NCBI GenBank assembly: GCA_964414555.1
Contig: CAYPWW010000015.1
Span: 1 to 49,320, forward strand
Origin: Litorimonas sp964414555
GTDB lineage: Bacteria > Pseudomonadota > Alphaproteobacteria > Caulobacterales > Maricaulaceae
DNA: 49,320 nucleotides
Reading direction: 5' to 3'
Shown: positions 17,216 through 26,084 of the stretch, in pieces
How the letters are laid out: each line of letters begins with the position of its first letter
Numbering within the stretch: position 1 is the first letter of the stretch
Translations under genes and position numbers: made by a program
The notes under the pieces: generated by a model
What the model saw: the letters and a program-made list of their open reading frames with translations, nothing else
What the model was told of the DNA's origin: nothing
Databases searched by the model: none

Positions 17216-18127
17216 ATGAACATCGTTTTCATGGGCACGCCGGAATTCGCTGTCCCCTCTCTCGCAGAGATTATTTCCTCCGGCCATAATGTGATCCGCG
17301 TCTATACCCAGCCGCCGCGCCGCTCTGGGCGGGGGAAGAAGCTGACGAAATCGCCCGTGCATCAATTTGCAGAACTGATGGGCTTGCCCGTTGAGACGCC
17401 CGAGAGCTTTCGCAAATCCAAGGTCATTGACGGGCTTGAAGCCCTCAACGCTGATGTCGCCTGTGTTGTCGCCTATGGGCAGATCCTGCCACAGCGCGCG
17501 CTGGACGCACCGGCCTATGGCTGTTTGAATTTGCACGGCTCCCTGCTGCCGCGGTGGCGCGGGGCCGCGCCGGTGCAGCGCGCGATCATGGCGGGCGACG
17601 CGCAAACGGGTGTCCAAATCATGCAAATGGCCAAGGGGCTGGATACAGGCGATATCTTGCTGTCCGAGACAATGGATATCGGCGCGAAGGACACGGCAGA
17701 GACGCTGTCGCGTCGTCTGTCGCAAATCGGCGCGCAGATGTGGCCGCGTGCACTCGGCGGGCTAGAACGCGAGGCCTTACGCCCCGTGCCGCAAACGGGC
17801 GAGCCGACCTATGCCCATAAGATCGATAAATCTGAGGCCCGCATCGACTGGACCCGTCCAGCGGTCGAGCTAGATCGTCACATTCGCGGTCTGTCACCCT
17901 TCCCTGGTGCGTGGTGCGAGATCGACGGCAAACGTGTCAAAATCCACTTGGCTACACCCGTCGAAGGCACGGGCGCGCCCGGGACCGTTCTAGACGAAGC
18001 ATTATCCATAGCCTGCGGTATGGGAGCTCTTCGCCTATTAAGGGTGCAACCCGCTGGAAAACCCGCTATGGCAGTAGAGGATTACTTGCGCGGCACACAG
18101 ATTGGGCCGCCAACACGACTAGAATAA
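17216..18127 (+). CDS. fmt: Methionyl-tRNA formyltransferase
   Basis: A 303-residue enzyme that formylates initiator Met-tRNA with 10-formyl-tetrahydrofolate. Evidence: the start MNIVFMGTPEFAVPSL, the loop PPRRSGRGKKL, the catalytic region CLNLHGSLLPRWRGAAPVQRAI with Asn/His, and MAKGLDTGDIL with the catalytic Asp. A C-terminal OB-like domain follows. Length is normal. It belongs with def upstream and truA downstream as a translation-related group. Confidence 0.97.
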   Translation: MNIVFMGTPEFAVPSLAEIISSGHNVIRVYTQPPRRSGRGKKLTKSPVHQFAELMGLPVETPESFRKSKVIDGLEALNADVACVVAYGQILPQRALDAPAYGCLNLHGSLLPRWRGAAPVQRAIMAGDAQTGVQIMQMAKGLDTGDILLSETMDIGAKDTAETLSRRLSQIGAQMWPRALGGLEREALRPVPQTGEPTYAHKIDKSEARIDWTRPAVELDRHIRGLSPFPGAWCEIDGKRVKIHLATPVEGTGAPGTVLDEALSIACGMGALRLLRVQPAGKPAMAVEDYLRGTQIGPPTRLE

Positions 18128-18139
18128 GCGAGAGAAAAT

Positions 18140-18655
18140 ATGGCCAGATCACGTGAAGATGTTCAATTCAGGGGACACCGGATTATTGCGAATAATACGG
18201 GGGCCATGATTTATCCGGACAAGCACGGGCTGAAAGCCGACAGCACAGAGGACGCCCTCAACGCGGCCAAAGCTTGGATCGACGCGAAATATACCGGCCG
18301 CGTCGAAGAACGTCGCGCCCCGCATATTGGCACGGTCGAAGATTATGTTGAGGCCCTGTCTGTCTTAAGCCCAACGGCAGGCAAACGTCGGATGTTGATC
18401 GCGCATCGTCAATCGGACGGACTGCGGATGACGGCCAAAGAGCTGTCCGAAGCCGCCGGTTGGAAATCGCAATCCTCTGCTAATTTGCACTATGGCACTT
18501 TGGGTAAAGCCGTCGCCGATCAGGTGGACCTCACGCTGAGCGGATCGGACAAGAAAGCCCAAACGGCGGCCTTGGCAGAATATCACGAGGACAGCTCCGA
18601 GTGGGAAATGTATCCGGAAGTCGCCGAGGCGATGGACCGTTTGAACCTCAACTAA
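18140..18655 (+). CDS. Hypothetical protein with helix-turn-helix-like C-terminal domain
   Basis: A 171-residue soluble protein with a GAGAG-like ribosome site before ATG 18140. The N-terminal half (about 1-65) resembles a small beta-alpha unit (FRGHRIIANNTGAMIYPD), the C-terminal half contains MTAKELSEAAGWKSQSSANLHYGTLG. I recall that segment (xAxELAEAxGYKxxxAxNLHYGxLG) as a recurring domain in otherwise unrelated bacterial proteins, possibly winged-helix-like. It lies 12 bp after fmt and 1 bp before truA. No function assigned. Confidence 0.7.
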   Translation: MARSREDVQFRGHRIIANNTGAMIYPDKHGLKADSTEDALNAAKAWIDAKYTGRVEERRAPHIGTVEDYVEALSVLSPTAGKRRMLIAHRQSDGLRMTAKELSEAAGWKSQSSANLHYGTLGKAVADQVDLTLSGSDKKAQTAALAEYHEDSSEWEMYPEVAEAMDRLNLN

Positions 18656-18656
18656 C

Positions 18657-19412
18657 ATGGCGCGTTTTCGCCTGACCGTCGAATATGACGGCGGGCCGTT
18701 CCAAGGCTGGCAACGCCAAGATCACGCCGAGACTGTGCAAGGTACGCTGGAACGTGCCGGCACAAAACTCAACGGTGCGCCCGTCACGGTCTATGGATCA
18801 GGCCGGACGGATAGCGGCGTCCACGCCCTCGCGCAGATCGCGCATATTGATTTCGACAAAGCTTTACGCGCTGATCAAGTTCGCGATGCGCTGAACTTTC
18901 ATCTGGGCGAGGCACCGATTTCCGTGCTGGCAGCAGATGCGGTGGACGACGAATTCCACGCGCGCTTCGATGCGACAGAGCGGCGCTATCTCTATCGTAT
19001 CGTCGATCGTCGCCCGCGTTTGGCACTGGATCGTGGCCGCGTCTGGCGCGTGCCGGTGCGGCTGGATGCAGACGCGATGCACGGGGCTGCGCAGGTCCTG
19101 CTCGGGCGGCATGATTTTACGACGTTCCGCGATGGGCAATGCCAAGCCAAAAGCCCTGTGAAGACGCTGGACCATGCGCGCGTATTGCGGGCCGGCGCAG
19201 AAATTCATATCGAATTTGCCGCGCGGAGTTTCTTGCACAAACAAGTGCGCAGCTTCGTCGGCAGCCTCGTCGAAGTGGGCTTAGGCAAATGGGATGCAGA
19301 AGATATGCAGGAGGCCCTAGACGCCTGTGACCGAACCGCCTGTGGCCCTGTCGCCCCGCCGGACGGGCTCTATCTCGTCAGTGTCGTCTATCCCGCCGAC
19401 AGCGAGAGCTGA
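18657..19412 (+). CDS. truA: tRNA pseudouridine(38-40) synthase TruA
   Basis: A 251-residue enzyme making pseudouridine in the anticodon stem-loop. It starts MARFRLTVEYDGGPFQGWQRQ, has the catalytic Asp in GSGRTDSGVHALAQ, the ARFDATERRYLYRI segment and the SFLHKQVRSFVGSLVEVG motif. The last 25 bases overlap the 3' end of a convergent membrane-protein gene. Confidence 0.97.
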   Translation: MARFRLTVEYDGGPFQGWQRQDHAETVQGTLERAGTKLNGAPVTVYGSGRTDSGVHALAQIAHIDFDKALRADQVRDALNFHLGEAPISVLAADAVDDEFHARFDATERRYLYRIVDRRPRLALDRGRVWRVPVRLDADAMHGAAQVLLGRHDFTTFRDGQCQAKSPVKTLDHARVLRAGAEIHIEFAARSFLHKQVRSFVGSLVEVGLGKWDAEDMQEALDACDRTACGPVAPPDGLYLVSVVYPADSES

Positions 19413-19951
19413 ATAAAGGTCAAGCCTACCGCCATGATGACGCACCCTAAGAGCGTCGCCATACCCAGTGGAAACCCTGCGACTTTGGAAAGCAACCGAA
19501 TATCCACGGCCAAAAGCCCTAGGAATGCAGCAAAGGCGATCCCATTGGCGGCCATGAACGGCACTACGCCCAGCAGGTAAAGCCCAAAGGCCAAACCTGT
19601 CACGAGGCAAAGCGCGAACACGCTCCAGCAGCGCGTAATAATCCACGCCCGCGTCCGGTCCGCGCGCTCAAAGATCATCGCAATTAAATAAGCCAGCGCT
19701 GGGAAAGAAAAGAGCCATAGGCCGATGATTAGCGCAAAGCTGAGCAGGTTTGGCCGAGCGACCGCTGTATCCAACAGCTGCGCCCGCTGGTCTTGCATAC
19801 CCATCACGACGACCCAAAGCGGCAGCAGGCACAGCGCCAAAACGACAAGCGCAACGCGCAATCCTCTGCGCGAGAGATCGAAATAGCTCTCCCAGTCCGG
19901 CCAACGCCCCAGAACGGCGAAGACGCCGAGTAAATGCTTTAACGGTTTCAT
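19388..19951 (-). CDS. Multi-pass membrane protein (possibly Yip1-like)
   Basis: The 187-residue product from ATG 19951 (MKPLKHLLGVFAVL) shows about five hydrophobic segments: VALVVLALCLLPLWVVVMG, LLSFALIIGLWLFSFPALAYL, WSVFALCLVTGLAFGLYLLG, FMAANGIAFAAFLGLLAV and LLGCVIMAVGLTFIQLSL. The layout is reminiscent of Yip1-domain proteins but without a diagnostic motif. A GTG at 19990 would add 13 residues that look non-coding. No Shine-Dalgarno is evident for either start. It overlaps truA at the 3' end. Confidence 0.7.
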   Translation of the reverse strand: MKPLKHLLGVFAVLGRWPDWESYFDLSRRGLRVALVVLALCLLPLWVVVMGMQDQRAQLLDTAVARPNLLSFALIIGLWLFSFPALAYLIAMIFERADRTRAWIITRCWSVFALCLVTGLAFGLYLLGVVPFMAANGIAFAAFLGLLAVDIRLLSKVAGFPLGMATLLGCVIMAVGLTFIQLSLSAG

Positions 19952-20013
19952 GGGGTGGGTGTAGGCAAGGGTCAGCGTCGTCGCAACCACCCGTCACGAA
20001 AGAGCCCGTCTCT

Positions 20014-20478
20014 ATGCCCAAGCTAGATCTCTCAGCCCTGACGCCCCGACGCGGTAGTAATTATCCCGCGCCCTTTGATCAACCTTGCCAAGACCGGACA
20101 GGTTTACGGTTGTCCGATGCGGGCGGGCTGTCACAATTTGGCGCGAACCTGATCACCCTTGCCCCGGGGGCGTGGAGTTCTCAGCGACATCACCACAGCG
20201 CCGAGGATGAGCTGGTCTATATCGTGTCCGGCCATCCAACACTGTATGAAGGCGGTGACCCCGTTTCGCTCTCACCCGGTGATGTGACCGTGCACCCTAT
20301 GGGCGACGGCATTGGGCATCACATGAAAAACGAGACGGATAAGAATGTTGTCTATTTGGTCATTGGAGGGCGCAACCCGCAGACAGATCATGCCGTTTAT
20401 CCAGATATTGATCTGGACCTGCCCGCCAACGGCACGGCGGAGCGCGCCTATCAGCGCAAGGACGGCTCAGCCTATTGA
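20014..20478 (+). CDS. Cupin-domain protein
   Basis: This 154-residue protein has the two cupin motifs: HHHSAEDELVYIVSG with metal-binding His/Glu, and HPMGDGIGHHMKNE later, so it should bind a metal in a double-stranded beta-helix barrel. The N-terminal part GLSQFGANLITLAPGAWSSQRH is typical of the small single-domain cupins of alphaproteobacteria. The enzymatic role is unknown. It faces msrA, whose 3' end lies 3 bp away. Confidence 0.85.
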   Translation: MPKLDLSALTPRRGSNYPAPFDQPCQDRTGLRLSDAGGLSQFGANLITLAPGAWSSQRHHHSAEDELVYIVSGHPTLYEGGDPVSLSPGDVTVHPMGDGIGHHMKNETDKNVVYLVIGGRNPQTDHAVYPDIDLDLPANGTAERAYQRKDGSAY

Positions 20479-20481
20479 CGC

Positions 20482-21084
20482 TTACTCCGCCGCCTCAACC
20501 TTTTCCGGCAGGGAACAGAAAATTCCGGTTGGGCCGTGCATACAATAGCCTTGCGGGTTCTTGGCGAGATATTGCTGATGATAGTCTTCCGCCGCGTGAT
20601 AAACCTCTGGCGCGGTACGGAGTTCCGTCGTGATCGGACGCCCATAGGCTTCCGCATAGCGTGCGATGGCAGCTTTCGAGGCTGCCATCTGATCGTCGGA
20701 ATAGGTATAAATCGCGCTGCGATATTGCGGGCCGACATCATTGCCTTGGCGGTTGCCCTGCGTCGGGTCGTGATGCTCAAAAAAGACTTTCAGGATTTCA
20801 TCAAAGCTGATGACCGACGGATCAAAGACGACATGGCACATTTCGGCATGGCCCGTCTTACCCGTGCAGACGAGGCGGTAATCCGGACGCGGCGTGTGCC
20901 CGCCGGAATAGCCGACCGAAGTCACATGCACGCCGTCAAGCTTCCACAGGATCCGCTCTGCGCCCCAGAAACAGCCGAAGCCGAGCTGGACTTGTTCCAT
21001 CCCGTCAGGGATTTCCGCGAACATCAGCTCGCCATTGACGTAATGCTTGCGTGCTTCACAGAGGGACAGGTTCATCTCGGACAT
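20482..21084 (-). CDS. msrA: Peptide-methionine (S)-S-oxide reductase
   Basis: A 200-residue repair enzyme that reduces methionine-S-sulfoxide in proteins. The active-site motif GCFWGAE places the nucleophile at Cys38. Also seen are TSVGYSGGHTPRPDY, GHAEMCHVVFDP and FFEHHDPTQGNRQGNDVGPQYRS split across the family's usual positions. The C-terminal YCMHGPTGIFCSL holds two cysteines that can serve as resolving residues. It is 3 bp downstream of an N-formylglutamate amidohydrolase-like gene, so probably cotranscribed. Confidence 0.96.
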   Translation of the reverse strand: MSEMNLSLCEARKHYVNGELMFAEIPDGMEQVQLGFGCFWGAERILWKLDGVHVTSVGYSGGHTPRPDYRLVCTGKTGHAEMCHVVFDPSVISFDEILKVFFEHHDPTQGNRQGNDVGPQYRSAIYTYSDDQMAASKAAIARYAEAYGRPITTELRTAPEVYHAAEDYHQQYLAKNPQGYCMHGPTGIFCSLPEKVEAAE

Positions 21085-21087
21085 AGC

Positions 21088-21816
21088 TTAAGTCTCCAAC
21101 ATCAGGTCGAGCGCGTCGCCCAGAATGGATACCATCCGCGCAACGCCGTCTTGGGTGTGGATGTGGTCCTGCCGGATTTCGATTGCAAGATGCGGCAGAT
21201 CGCGCGGAGCTACATGACTATCGATTGTGTGGTTCAGATCATAAGCGGAATAGGGCTCATTCATACCGAGTGAAAATTGCGGTGCGACCTGACGCAAGGC
21301 GCCCCCGAATTTTTCCGCATTAGGTACGTCCGCTTTGACGAGTAGACCCAGATCCAGCGTCCGCCGCGCACCGAGGTCCGGCTTTGGCGTAAAGGAATGC
21401 ACAGAGAGCGTGAGCGGTAACGCAGTCATCGCGTCCAATTGCGCCGAAAGCTGCGCGTGATAGGGCTGATAGAGCGTTTCAATCCGTTCGGATTTGGTAG
21501 CGGCATCCAACCCTGCATTGCCGGGAATATCTGTACCGTCAGAGAATGGTGGGATCAGGTCGGCCATATCCTCGGAGCGGTTCGGATCGATCAGCAGGCG
21601 TGAAAATCCCGCCACCAAGCCCGGCGCGCCAAACCGTACGCAAAGCCCGCGTATAACGTCTTCCGTCCCAATGTCCCAGGCGATGTGGCGCGTCAGATCG
21701 TCCCCGCTGAGCCCCAAATCTGCATAGCGCGCAGGAATATGGCGCGAGGCATGATCGCCGAAAAAGAACAACGGCGCATCGGTCGGGCCGGAAATGATAT
21801 GAAAGGGTTCGGACAT
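21088..21816 (-). CDS. N-formylglutamate amidohydrolase-family protein (paralogue 1)
   Basis: The protein (242 residues) has the FGase pattern: FFFGDHASRHIP near the N-terminus, HIAWDIGTE, FSRLLIDPNR, LYQPYHAQL, and LSVHSFTP, with His/Asp/Glu residues likely to bind zinc, ending with IEIRQDHI. Family members hydrolyse N-formyl or N-acyl amino acids. No hut genes lie nearby, so a role in histidine breakdown is not supported by context. A second, more distant paralogue is at 30729-31613. Confidence 0.85.
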   Translation of the reverse strand: MSEPFHIISGPTDAPLFFFGDHASRHIPARYADLGLSGDDLTRHIAWDIGTEDVIRGLCVRFGAPGLVAGFSRLLIDPNRSEDMADLIPPFSDGTDIPGNAGLDAATKSERIETLYQPYHAQLSAQLDAMTALPLTLSVHSFTPKPDLGARRTLDLGLLVKADVPNAEKFGGALRQVAPQFSLGMNEPYSAYDLNHTIDSHVAPRDLPHLAIEIRQDHIHTQDGVARMVSILGDALDLMLET

Positions 21817-21864
21817 AACTCATTATTTGCAGATAAGGCGCGGCTTTACGGGGGTTCGCCGAGC

Positions 21865-23007
21865 TTAGCTAGCCTGTGTTTGCAGACCCATTTGGGTTTC
21901 TTCGACCAGCATATCGACAACAGCATTAAACGCATCGCGCTTGCGCAGGCCAGCCGTGCGCGCGTTCTCATAGACATCCGTTTGGCGGCAAGCGGAACTG
22001 CCACGGGCAACGATCTCTCGCGCGTGTTCGACCTCGGCCAGACAGCCCAGCGCTTCGGCGTCCTCGCGGATCCAGTCGATCAAATCATTCAGCAGCGTCG
22101 CATATGGCACGGCATCGCCAGAGCCGAAATCGATCAACTGGCCGCTGACTCCGTGGCGTTGCGCCATCCAGCGATTTTCGGAAATCAGGAAGGCCGGATA
22201 GACCCGCCATTTCATATTATCTTGCCGCAGGCGCAGGATACGGCGCGTCAGGGCTTGATAGAGCGCCGTCACACTGACCGCATCTTCCATGCGTGTGCAG
22301 ACGTCACAGACACGCATTTCCAGCGTCGGGAAATTATGGCTGGGCCGGATGTCCCACCAAATTTTTGTGGAATCCTCGATGACACCCGCATTGACGATAG
22401 CGGCGATCAGCCGCTCATATTCCGAATAGCTCTCGATCTCCTCGGGAATACCTGTGCGGGGCATCCCATCGAATACGGAAAGGCGGTAGGACTTCATACC
22501 CATAGCTTGGCTCTCCCAAAACGGAGAGCTTGTCGTCAGCGCTAAGAGATGCGGCAGGAAGTAACGCATTTGGTTCTGCACATCGATCCGGTGTTCGGGG
22601 TCTTCCAACCCGACATGGACATGCATGCCGCAGATCATCATTCTCCGAATTGCGCCCTGCATGTCAGAATCTAGCCGAGAATAGCGCTCCCCTTCCGTGG
22701 GGCGTTGACGCTTCCATGGGGTGAAAGGATGGGTCGAGGCCGCCATCAACGCCATATCATGCTCGCGTGCCAGCCGCACGAGTGTCCCGCGCAAATGGCT
22801 GAGCTGCTCTCGCACCTCGGAAATATCGGCGCAGACATCGGTCGCGATCTCGATCTGGCAGCGCAGGAATTCTGGCGTCACGCGATCGCCAAGCGCAGCT
22901 TTACACGCCTTAAAAAAGCCCTTGGGAGGATTGCCCATGACGTTGCGAGTTGTTGGATTAACGAGGAGATATTCCTCCTCTACGCCCAGTGTCAGCATAT
23001 CGATCAT
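21865..23007 (-). CDS. Carboxylate-amine ligase, YbdK/GCS2 family
   Basis: A 380-residue ATP-dependent ligase of the glutamate-cysteine ligase type 2 family. It starts MIDMLTLGVEEEYLLVN, with the conserved GxEEE motif, and shows CQIEIATDVC, MICGMHVHVGLEDPEHR, WWDIRPSHNFPTLEMRVCD and NRWMAQRHGV. YbdK-type proteins have weak gamma-glutamylcysteine ligase activity in E. coli; the physiological substrate is generally uncertain. The start at 23007 matches the family N-terminus; longer frames reach 23100 but look non-coding. The gene is transcribed away from the tRNA-Ser gene. Confidence 0.9.
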   Translation of the reverse strand: MIDMLTLGVEEEYLLVNPTTRNVMGNPPKGFFKACKAALGDRVTPEFLRCQIEIATDVCADISEVREQLSHLRGTLVRLAREHDMALMAASTHPFTPWKRQRPTEGERYSRLDSDMQGAIRRMMICGMHVHVGLEDPEHRIDVQNQMRYFLPHLLALTTSSPFWESQAMGMKSYRLSVFDGMPRTGIPEEIESYSEYERLIAAIVNAGVIEDSTKIWWDIRPSHNFPTLEMRVCDVCTRMEDAVSVTALYQALTRRILRLRQDNMKWRVYPAFLISENRWMAQRHGVSGQLIDFGSGDAVPYATLLNDLIDWIREDAEALGCLAEVEHAREIVARGSSACRQTDVYENARTAGLRKRDAFNAVVDMLVEETQMGLQTQAS

Positions 23008-23118
23008 GACGATAGGCGGTAACAGAGCTGTCACTGGATTGCAAAAGAGGTTGCGCGGCGGGTCTGATCGGCTATATCGCGCGGCGTTGCATCTGCACAC
23101 TGAGACCCTTCACTTAAA

Positions 23119-23151
23119 GCGTGAGGTGTTCGAGGGGTTTAAGGCGCACGC
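23119..23151 (+). repeat. Degenerate copy of the 5' part of tRNA-Ser
   Basis: This 33-bp stretch repeats the first 33 bases or so of the downstream tRNA-Ser region, including identical blocks GTGAGGTG and GGTTTAAGGCGCACGC, with 5 differences. It lies 123 bp before the intact copy in the same orientation. No matching 3' acceptor strand is found between the two, so it cannot fold as a full tRNA. Confidence 0.7.
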
Positions 23152-23241
23152 CCGCGACGCCAATGGCGGAGCCAAACAAAAGACCAAGCGAGCGCTGCTT
23201 CGGGTTAGTCCGACGGTGCCGCAAAACGCAAATCCCTGTAG

Positions 23242-23332
23242 GGTGAGGTGGCCGAGTGGTTTAAGGCGCACGCTTGGAAAGCGTGTTTAGGTTTGTAGCC
23301 TAACGTGGGTTCGAATCCCATCCTCACCTCCA
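23242..23332 (+). tRNA. tRNA-Ser (GGA anticodon)
   Basis: A 91-nt class II tRNA with encoded CCA. Acceptor GGTGAGG pairs with CCTCACC, discriminator T, then CCA at 23330-23332. The anticodon arm is CACGC-TTGGAAA-GCGTG with GGA, reading UCC/UCU. A long variable arm (TTTAGGTTTGTAGCCTAA region) and the T arm GTGGG-TTCGAAT-CCCAT complete it. Confidence 0.96.
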
Positions 23333-23445
23333 GCGGGGCATTAACCCCTCTTCCCAAATCGTAAAGGCGCTGCAAACGCTCAATTAAGGGCTTTGCGCTA
23401 TGCATGTCCCAAATTGAACATTGTTCGAGACTGGGAGACCTTTCG

Positions 23446-24204
23446 ATGCGCTATATTTTGACCTCTGCGCTAATTCTACCTGCCGCCCTACTGACGGGCT
23501 GTTCTATGGCCGGCACAGGCGATTATTTTGCCGACCGCGAAGCCGCCTGCAGCAGTAATTGCGCCAATGGCGGATACACAGTCGCGCCGCAGACGATCCA
23601 AGAGGCAAATGGTCAATTCGGGCCTGCGCAAACACCAGACGGCCACGCCTATGGCGCTGCCTATGGAAACGGCCCGATTGTCCCGCAATATCAGACAAGT
23701 CCAGAACGCCTGCGCGGCGCCTATCAGGGTTTCGGCCAAAGCTATAATCCTGGATTTGCGCCCGGTTATGTCGCGCCAAAATCGAAACGCGCCTATGCTT
23801 ATGGGTCGGTCGGCGCACAAATGTATGACGTTGAAAATGAAGTTTTCGGTCTGCAGGGACGTGTTGGCTATCAGACAGCGTCCATTATCGGTGCCGAGCT
23901 AGAAGGCTCATTCGGCGTCAATAAAGATGATGGCGTAGGCGTGAACAGTCAGTTTGGCGCTTTTGCATTGGCCCGCATACCCTTGGGTAAGAAAATCAAT
24001 TATATTCCACGCGTCGGCTATCACGTCACAGATCTCGACGCCTTCGGAGTCCCGTCCGATCAAGACGGCCTCGCCTATGGTAGTGGTTTGGAATATAATC
24101 TGAACCCGAACATGTCGCTGCGTGCTGATTATACGATGTATGATGGCGACAGTGATGGCCTGAAGGCTGACTCTGTCTCATTGAGCGTCCTGCGGAAATT
24201 CTAA
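23446..24204 (+). CDS. Outer-membrane beta-barrel lipoprotein
   Basis: A 252-residue protein from ATG 23446, preceded by GGGAG at 9 nt. The N-terminus MRYILTSALILPAALLTGC is a lipoprotein signal with Cys19. A low-complexity Gly/Tyr/Pro-rich linker follows to about residue 110. The C-terminal half has alternating amphipathic strands (FGLQGRVGYQTASIIGAEL, FGAFALARIPLG, INYIPRVGYHVTD, MSLRADYTMYDGDSDG) and ends in SLSVLRKF with terminal Phe, typical of an eight-stranded OmpA-like/porin-family barrel. The 3' end overlaps the convergent transporter gene by a few bases. Confidence 0.8.
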   Translation: MRYILTSALILPAALLTGCSMAGTGDYFADREAACSSNCANGGYTVAPQTIQEANGQFGPAQTPDGHAYGAAYGNGPIVPQYQTSPERLRGAYQGFGQSYNPGFAPGYVAPKSKRAYAYGSVGAQMYDVENEVFGLQGRVGYQTASIIGAELEGSFGVNKDDGVGVNSQFGAFALARIPLGKKINYIPRVGYHVTDLDAFGVPSDQDGLAYGSGLEYNLNPNMSLRADYTMYDGDSDGLKADSVSLSVLRKF

Positions 24205-26054
24205 GACGCTTCGCGTTCTTGCTGCGCCCAGAGATGGGCGTAGAGACCGCCTTGTTTTAGCAACTCCTCGTGCGTGCCGCGTTCGCGCACACGCCCGTCT
24301 TCCATGACGAGAATCTGATCCGCGCCAACAATCGTGGACAGCCGATGCGCGATGACGAGTGTTGTGCGATCCGTGGAAATCCGGTCCAATGCAGCTTGGA
24401 TATCGCGTTCCGTCGCACTATCCAGCGCCGAGGTCGCTTCATCCAAAATCAGGATGGCCGGATTTTTCAGCAAGGTTCGTGCAATGGCGACGCGTTGCTT
24501 CTCTCCACCAGACAGTTTCAGTCCCCGCTCGCCGACCACCGTGTCATAGCCATTGGGCATAGCCGCGATAAAATCATGCACTTGCGCGTCACGCGCCGCC
24601 TGTTCGATCTGGGCCTGCGTCGCATACGGGTCGGCATAGCCAATATTATAGCCAATCGTATCGTTGAACAGGACGGTATCCTGCGGGACGATGCCCAGTG
24701 CGCGGCGGACACTCGCCTGAGTCAGGGCTTGAATATCCTGCCCGTCGATGGAGACCGTGCCGGACGCGATATCATAAAAACGAAACAAGATTCGCGAGAG
24801 CGTCGATTTACCTGCGCCCGTCGGGCCGACGATGGCCACAGTCTGCCCCGGCTCGATCGCAAATGACACACCGTCAAGAATGGTCCGCTCTGGGTCATAA
24901 TGAAAATGTACATCATCAAATACAACGCGGCCCTTCACATCGCCTAGGTCATAAGCCTCTGGCGCATCCAAAATCTCTGGCGTGCGGTCCATCAGGACGA
25001 ACATGTTTTCCAAATCCGTCAGCGCCTGTTTAATCTCACGATAGGCAAAACCGAGAATGTTCAGCGGACGGTAAAGCTGGCTCATCACAAGGGTCACGGC
25101 GGTAATGTCACCGATCTTCATCTCCTGATCCAGGACGCTCTGCGCCGCCATCAACACAACGGCGACAATGCCAAGGTTCATCAGAAAGCTCTGTCCAATA
25201 TTGACCGTCGAAAGCGAAGTGCGCGAGCGGATGGCGGCTTTCATATACCCAACCATCGCGCCGTCATATCGCGCAGTCTCGAAAGTCTCGGACGAGAAAT
25301 ATTTGACCGTCTCATAGTTCAATAGGCTGTCCACGGCTTTCGCAGCCGCCTCATTATCTTGGCGGTTCATCTCGCGCCGGAACTTCAGCCGCCATTCCGT
25401 CGTGACGACGGTGAAGACCGAATAGGTCACGACAATCACGACGGCCACGGCGGCAAAGCGCCAGTCATAGGCGACCGTGAAAGCCACGGCGACAATGCCG
25501 AGCTGTAAGAACGTCGGGCCAATGTTGAACAGTAAAAAACGAAATAGAAAATCGATGGATTTCACACCGCGCTCGATAATCCGCGTCAGCCGCCCGGTCC
25601 GCTTTTCCAGGTGATAACGCAGCGAGAGGCGATGCATATGCGCAAATGTCTCCGTCGCCAAGGCGCGCTGCGCCGATTGGGCAACGGGCGCAAAAATATA
25701 TTCCCGTCCTTCCGCAAATAATGTCGAGACTAAGCGCAGCAAGCCATAGCCCACAGCAAAGGTCATCACCGCAAAGGAGAGCTGCACGGCCAGAGATTGT
25801 TGATCCAATGTCGCCGCATCAATCGCGCGGCCCAACGCAAAGGGCGCGCCGACAATCACGAATTGGCTGGCAATCGTCAGGGCTAGCGCCAAGATGGACC
25901 GAACCTTGAAGCCCAAATTGCCTTCCGGCCAGAGATAGAGTTTGAGCCGCCCCAACCCACGAAGTTGCGTCAAAATCCCTTGTTCGGGCGCATCTGTTTC
26001 TACCGCGGGTCGCATCCGGGCGATGTGGGGAGCGAACGCCCGGATGTAAACCAC
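24201..26054 (-). CDS. Atm1-type ABC exporter (fused membrane and ATPase domains)
   Basis: A 617-residue half-transporter: six helices between about 55 and 330, including the Atm1/HMT1 signature SLLNYETVKYFSSE, then an ATPase with Walker A GPTGAGKST, signature LSGGEKQRVAIAR and Walker B AILILDEATSALD. Family members export glutathione-linked sulfur or metal-glutathione complexes; in alphaproteobacteria they help with heavy-metal tolerance. GTG 26054 has GAGGT 7 nt upstream; ATG 26015 is an alternative. It is divergent from the glycosyltransferase gene with only 30 bp between starts. Confidence 0.93.
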   Translation of the reverse strand: MVYIRAFAPHIARMRPAVETDAPEQGILTQLRGLGRLKLYLWPEGNLGFKVRSILALALTIASQFVIVGAPFALGRAIDAATLDQQSLAVQLSFAVMTFAVGYGLLRLVSTLFAEGREYIFAPVAQSAQRALATETFAHMHRLSLRYHLEKRTGRLTRIIERGVKSIDFLFRFLLFNIGPTFLQLGIVAVAFTVAYDWRFAAVAVVIVVTYSVFTVVTTEWRLKFRREMNRQDNEAAAKAVDSLLNYETVKYFSSETFETARYDGAMVGYMKAAIRSRTSLSTVNIGQSFLMNLGIVAVVLMAAQSVLDQEMKIGDITAVTLVMSQLYRPLNILGFAYREIKQALTDLENMFVLMDRTPEILDAPEAYDLGDVKGRVVFDDVHFHYDPERTILDGVSFAIEPGQTVAIVGPTGAGKSTLSRILFRFYDIASGTVSIDGQDIQALTQASVRRALGIVPQDTVLFNDTIGYNIGYADPYATQAQIEQAARDAQVHDFIAAMPNGYDTVVGERGLKLSGGEKQRVAIARTLLKNPAILILDEATSALDSATERDIQAALDRISTDRTTLVIAHRLSTIVGADQILVMEDGRVRERGTHEELLKQGGLYAHLWAQQEREAS

Positions 26055-26084
26055 ATATCAACCTCATTGCGCTATGCAGCGCAT

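Noticed and set aside
23119..23332. Integration-site (att) duplication of a mobile element
   Set aside because: The repeated part is the tRNA 5' half rather than the usual 3' end, and the 123 bp between copies holds no integrase or other element gene.
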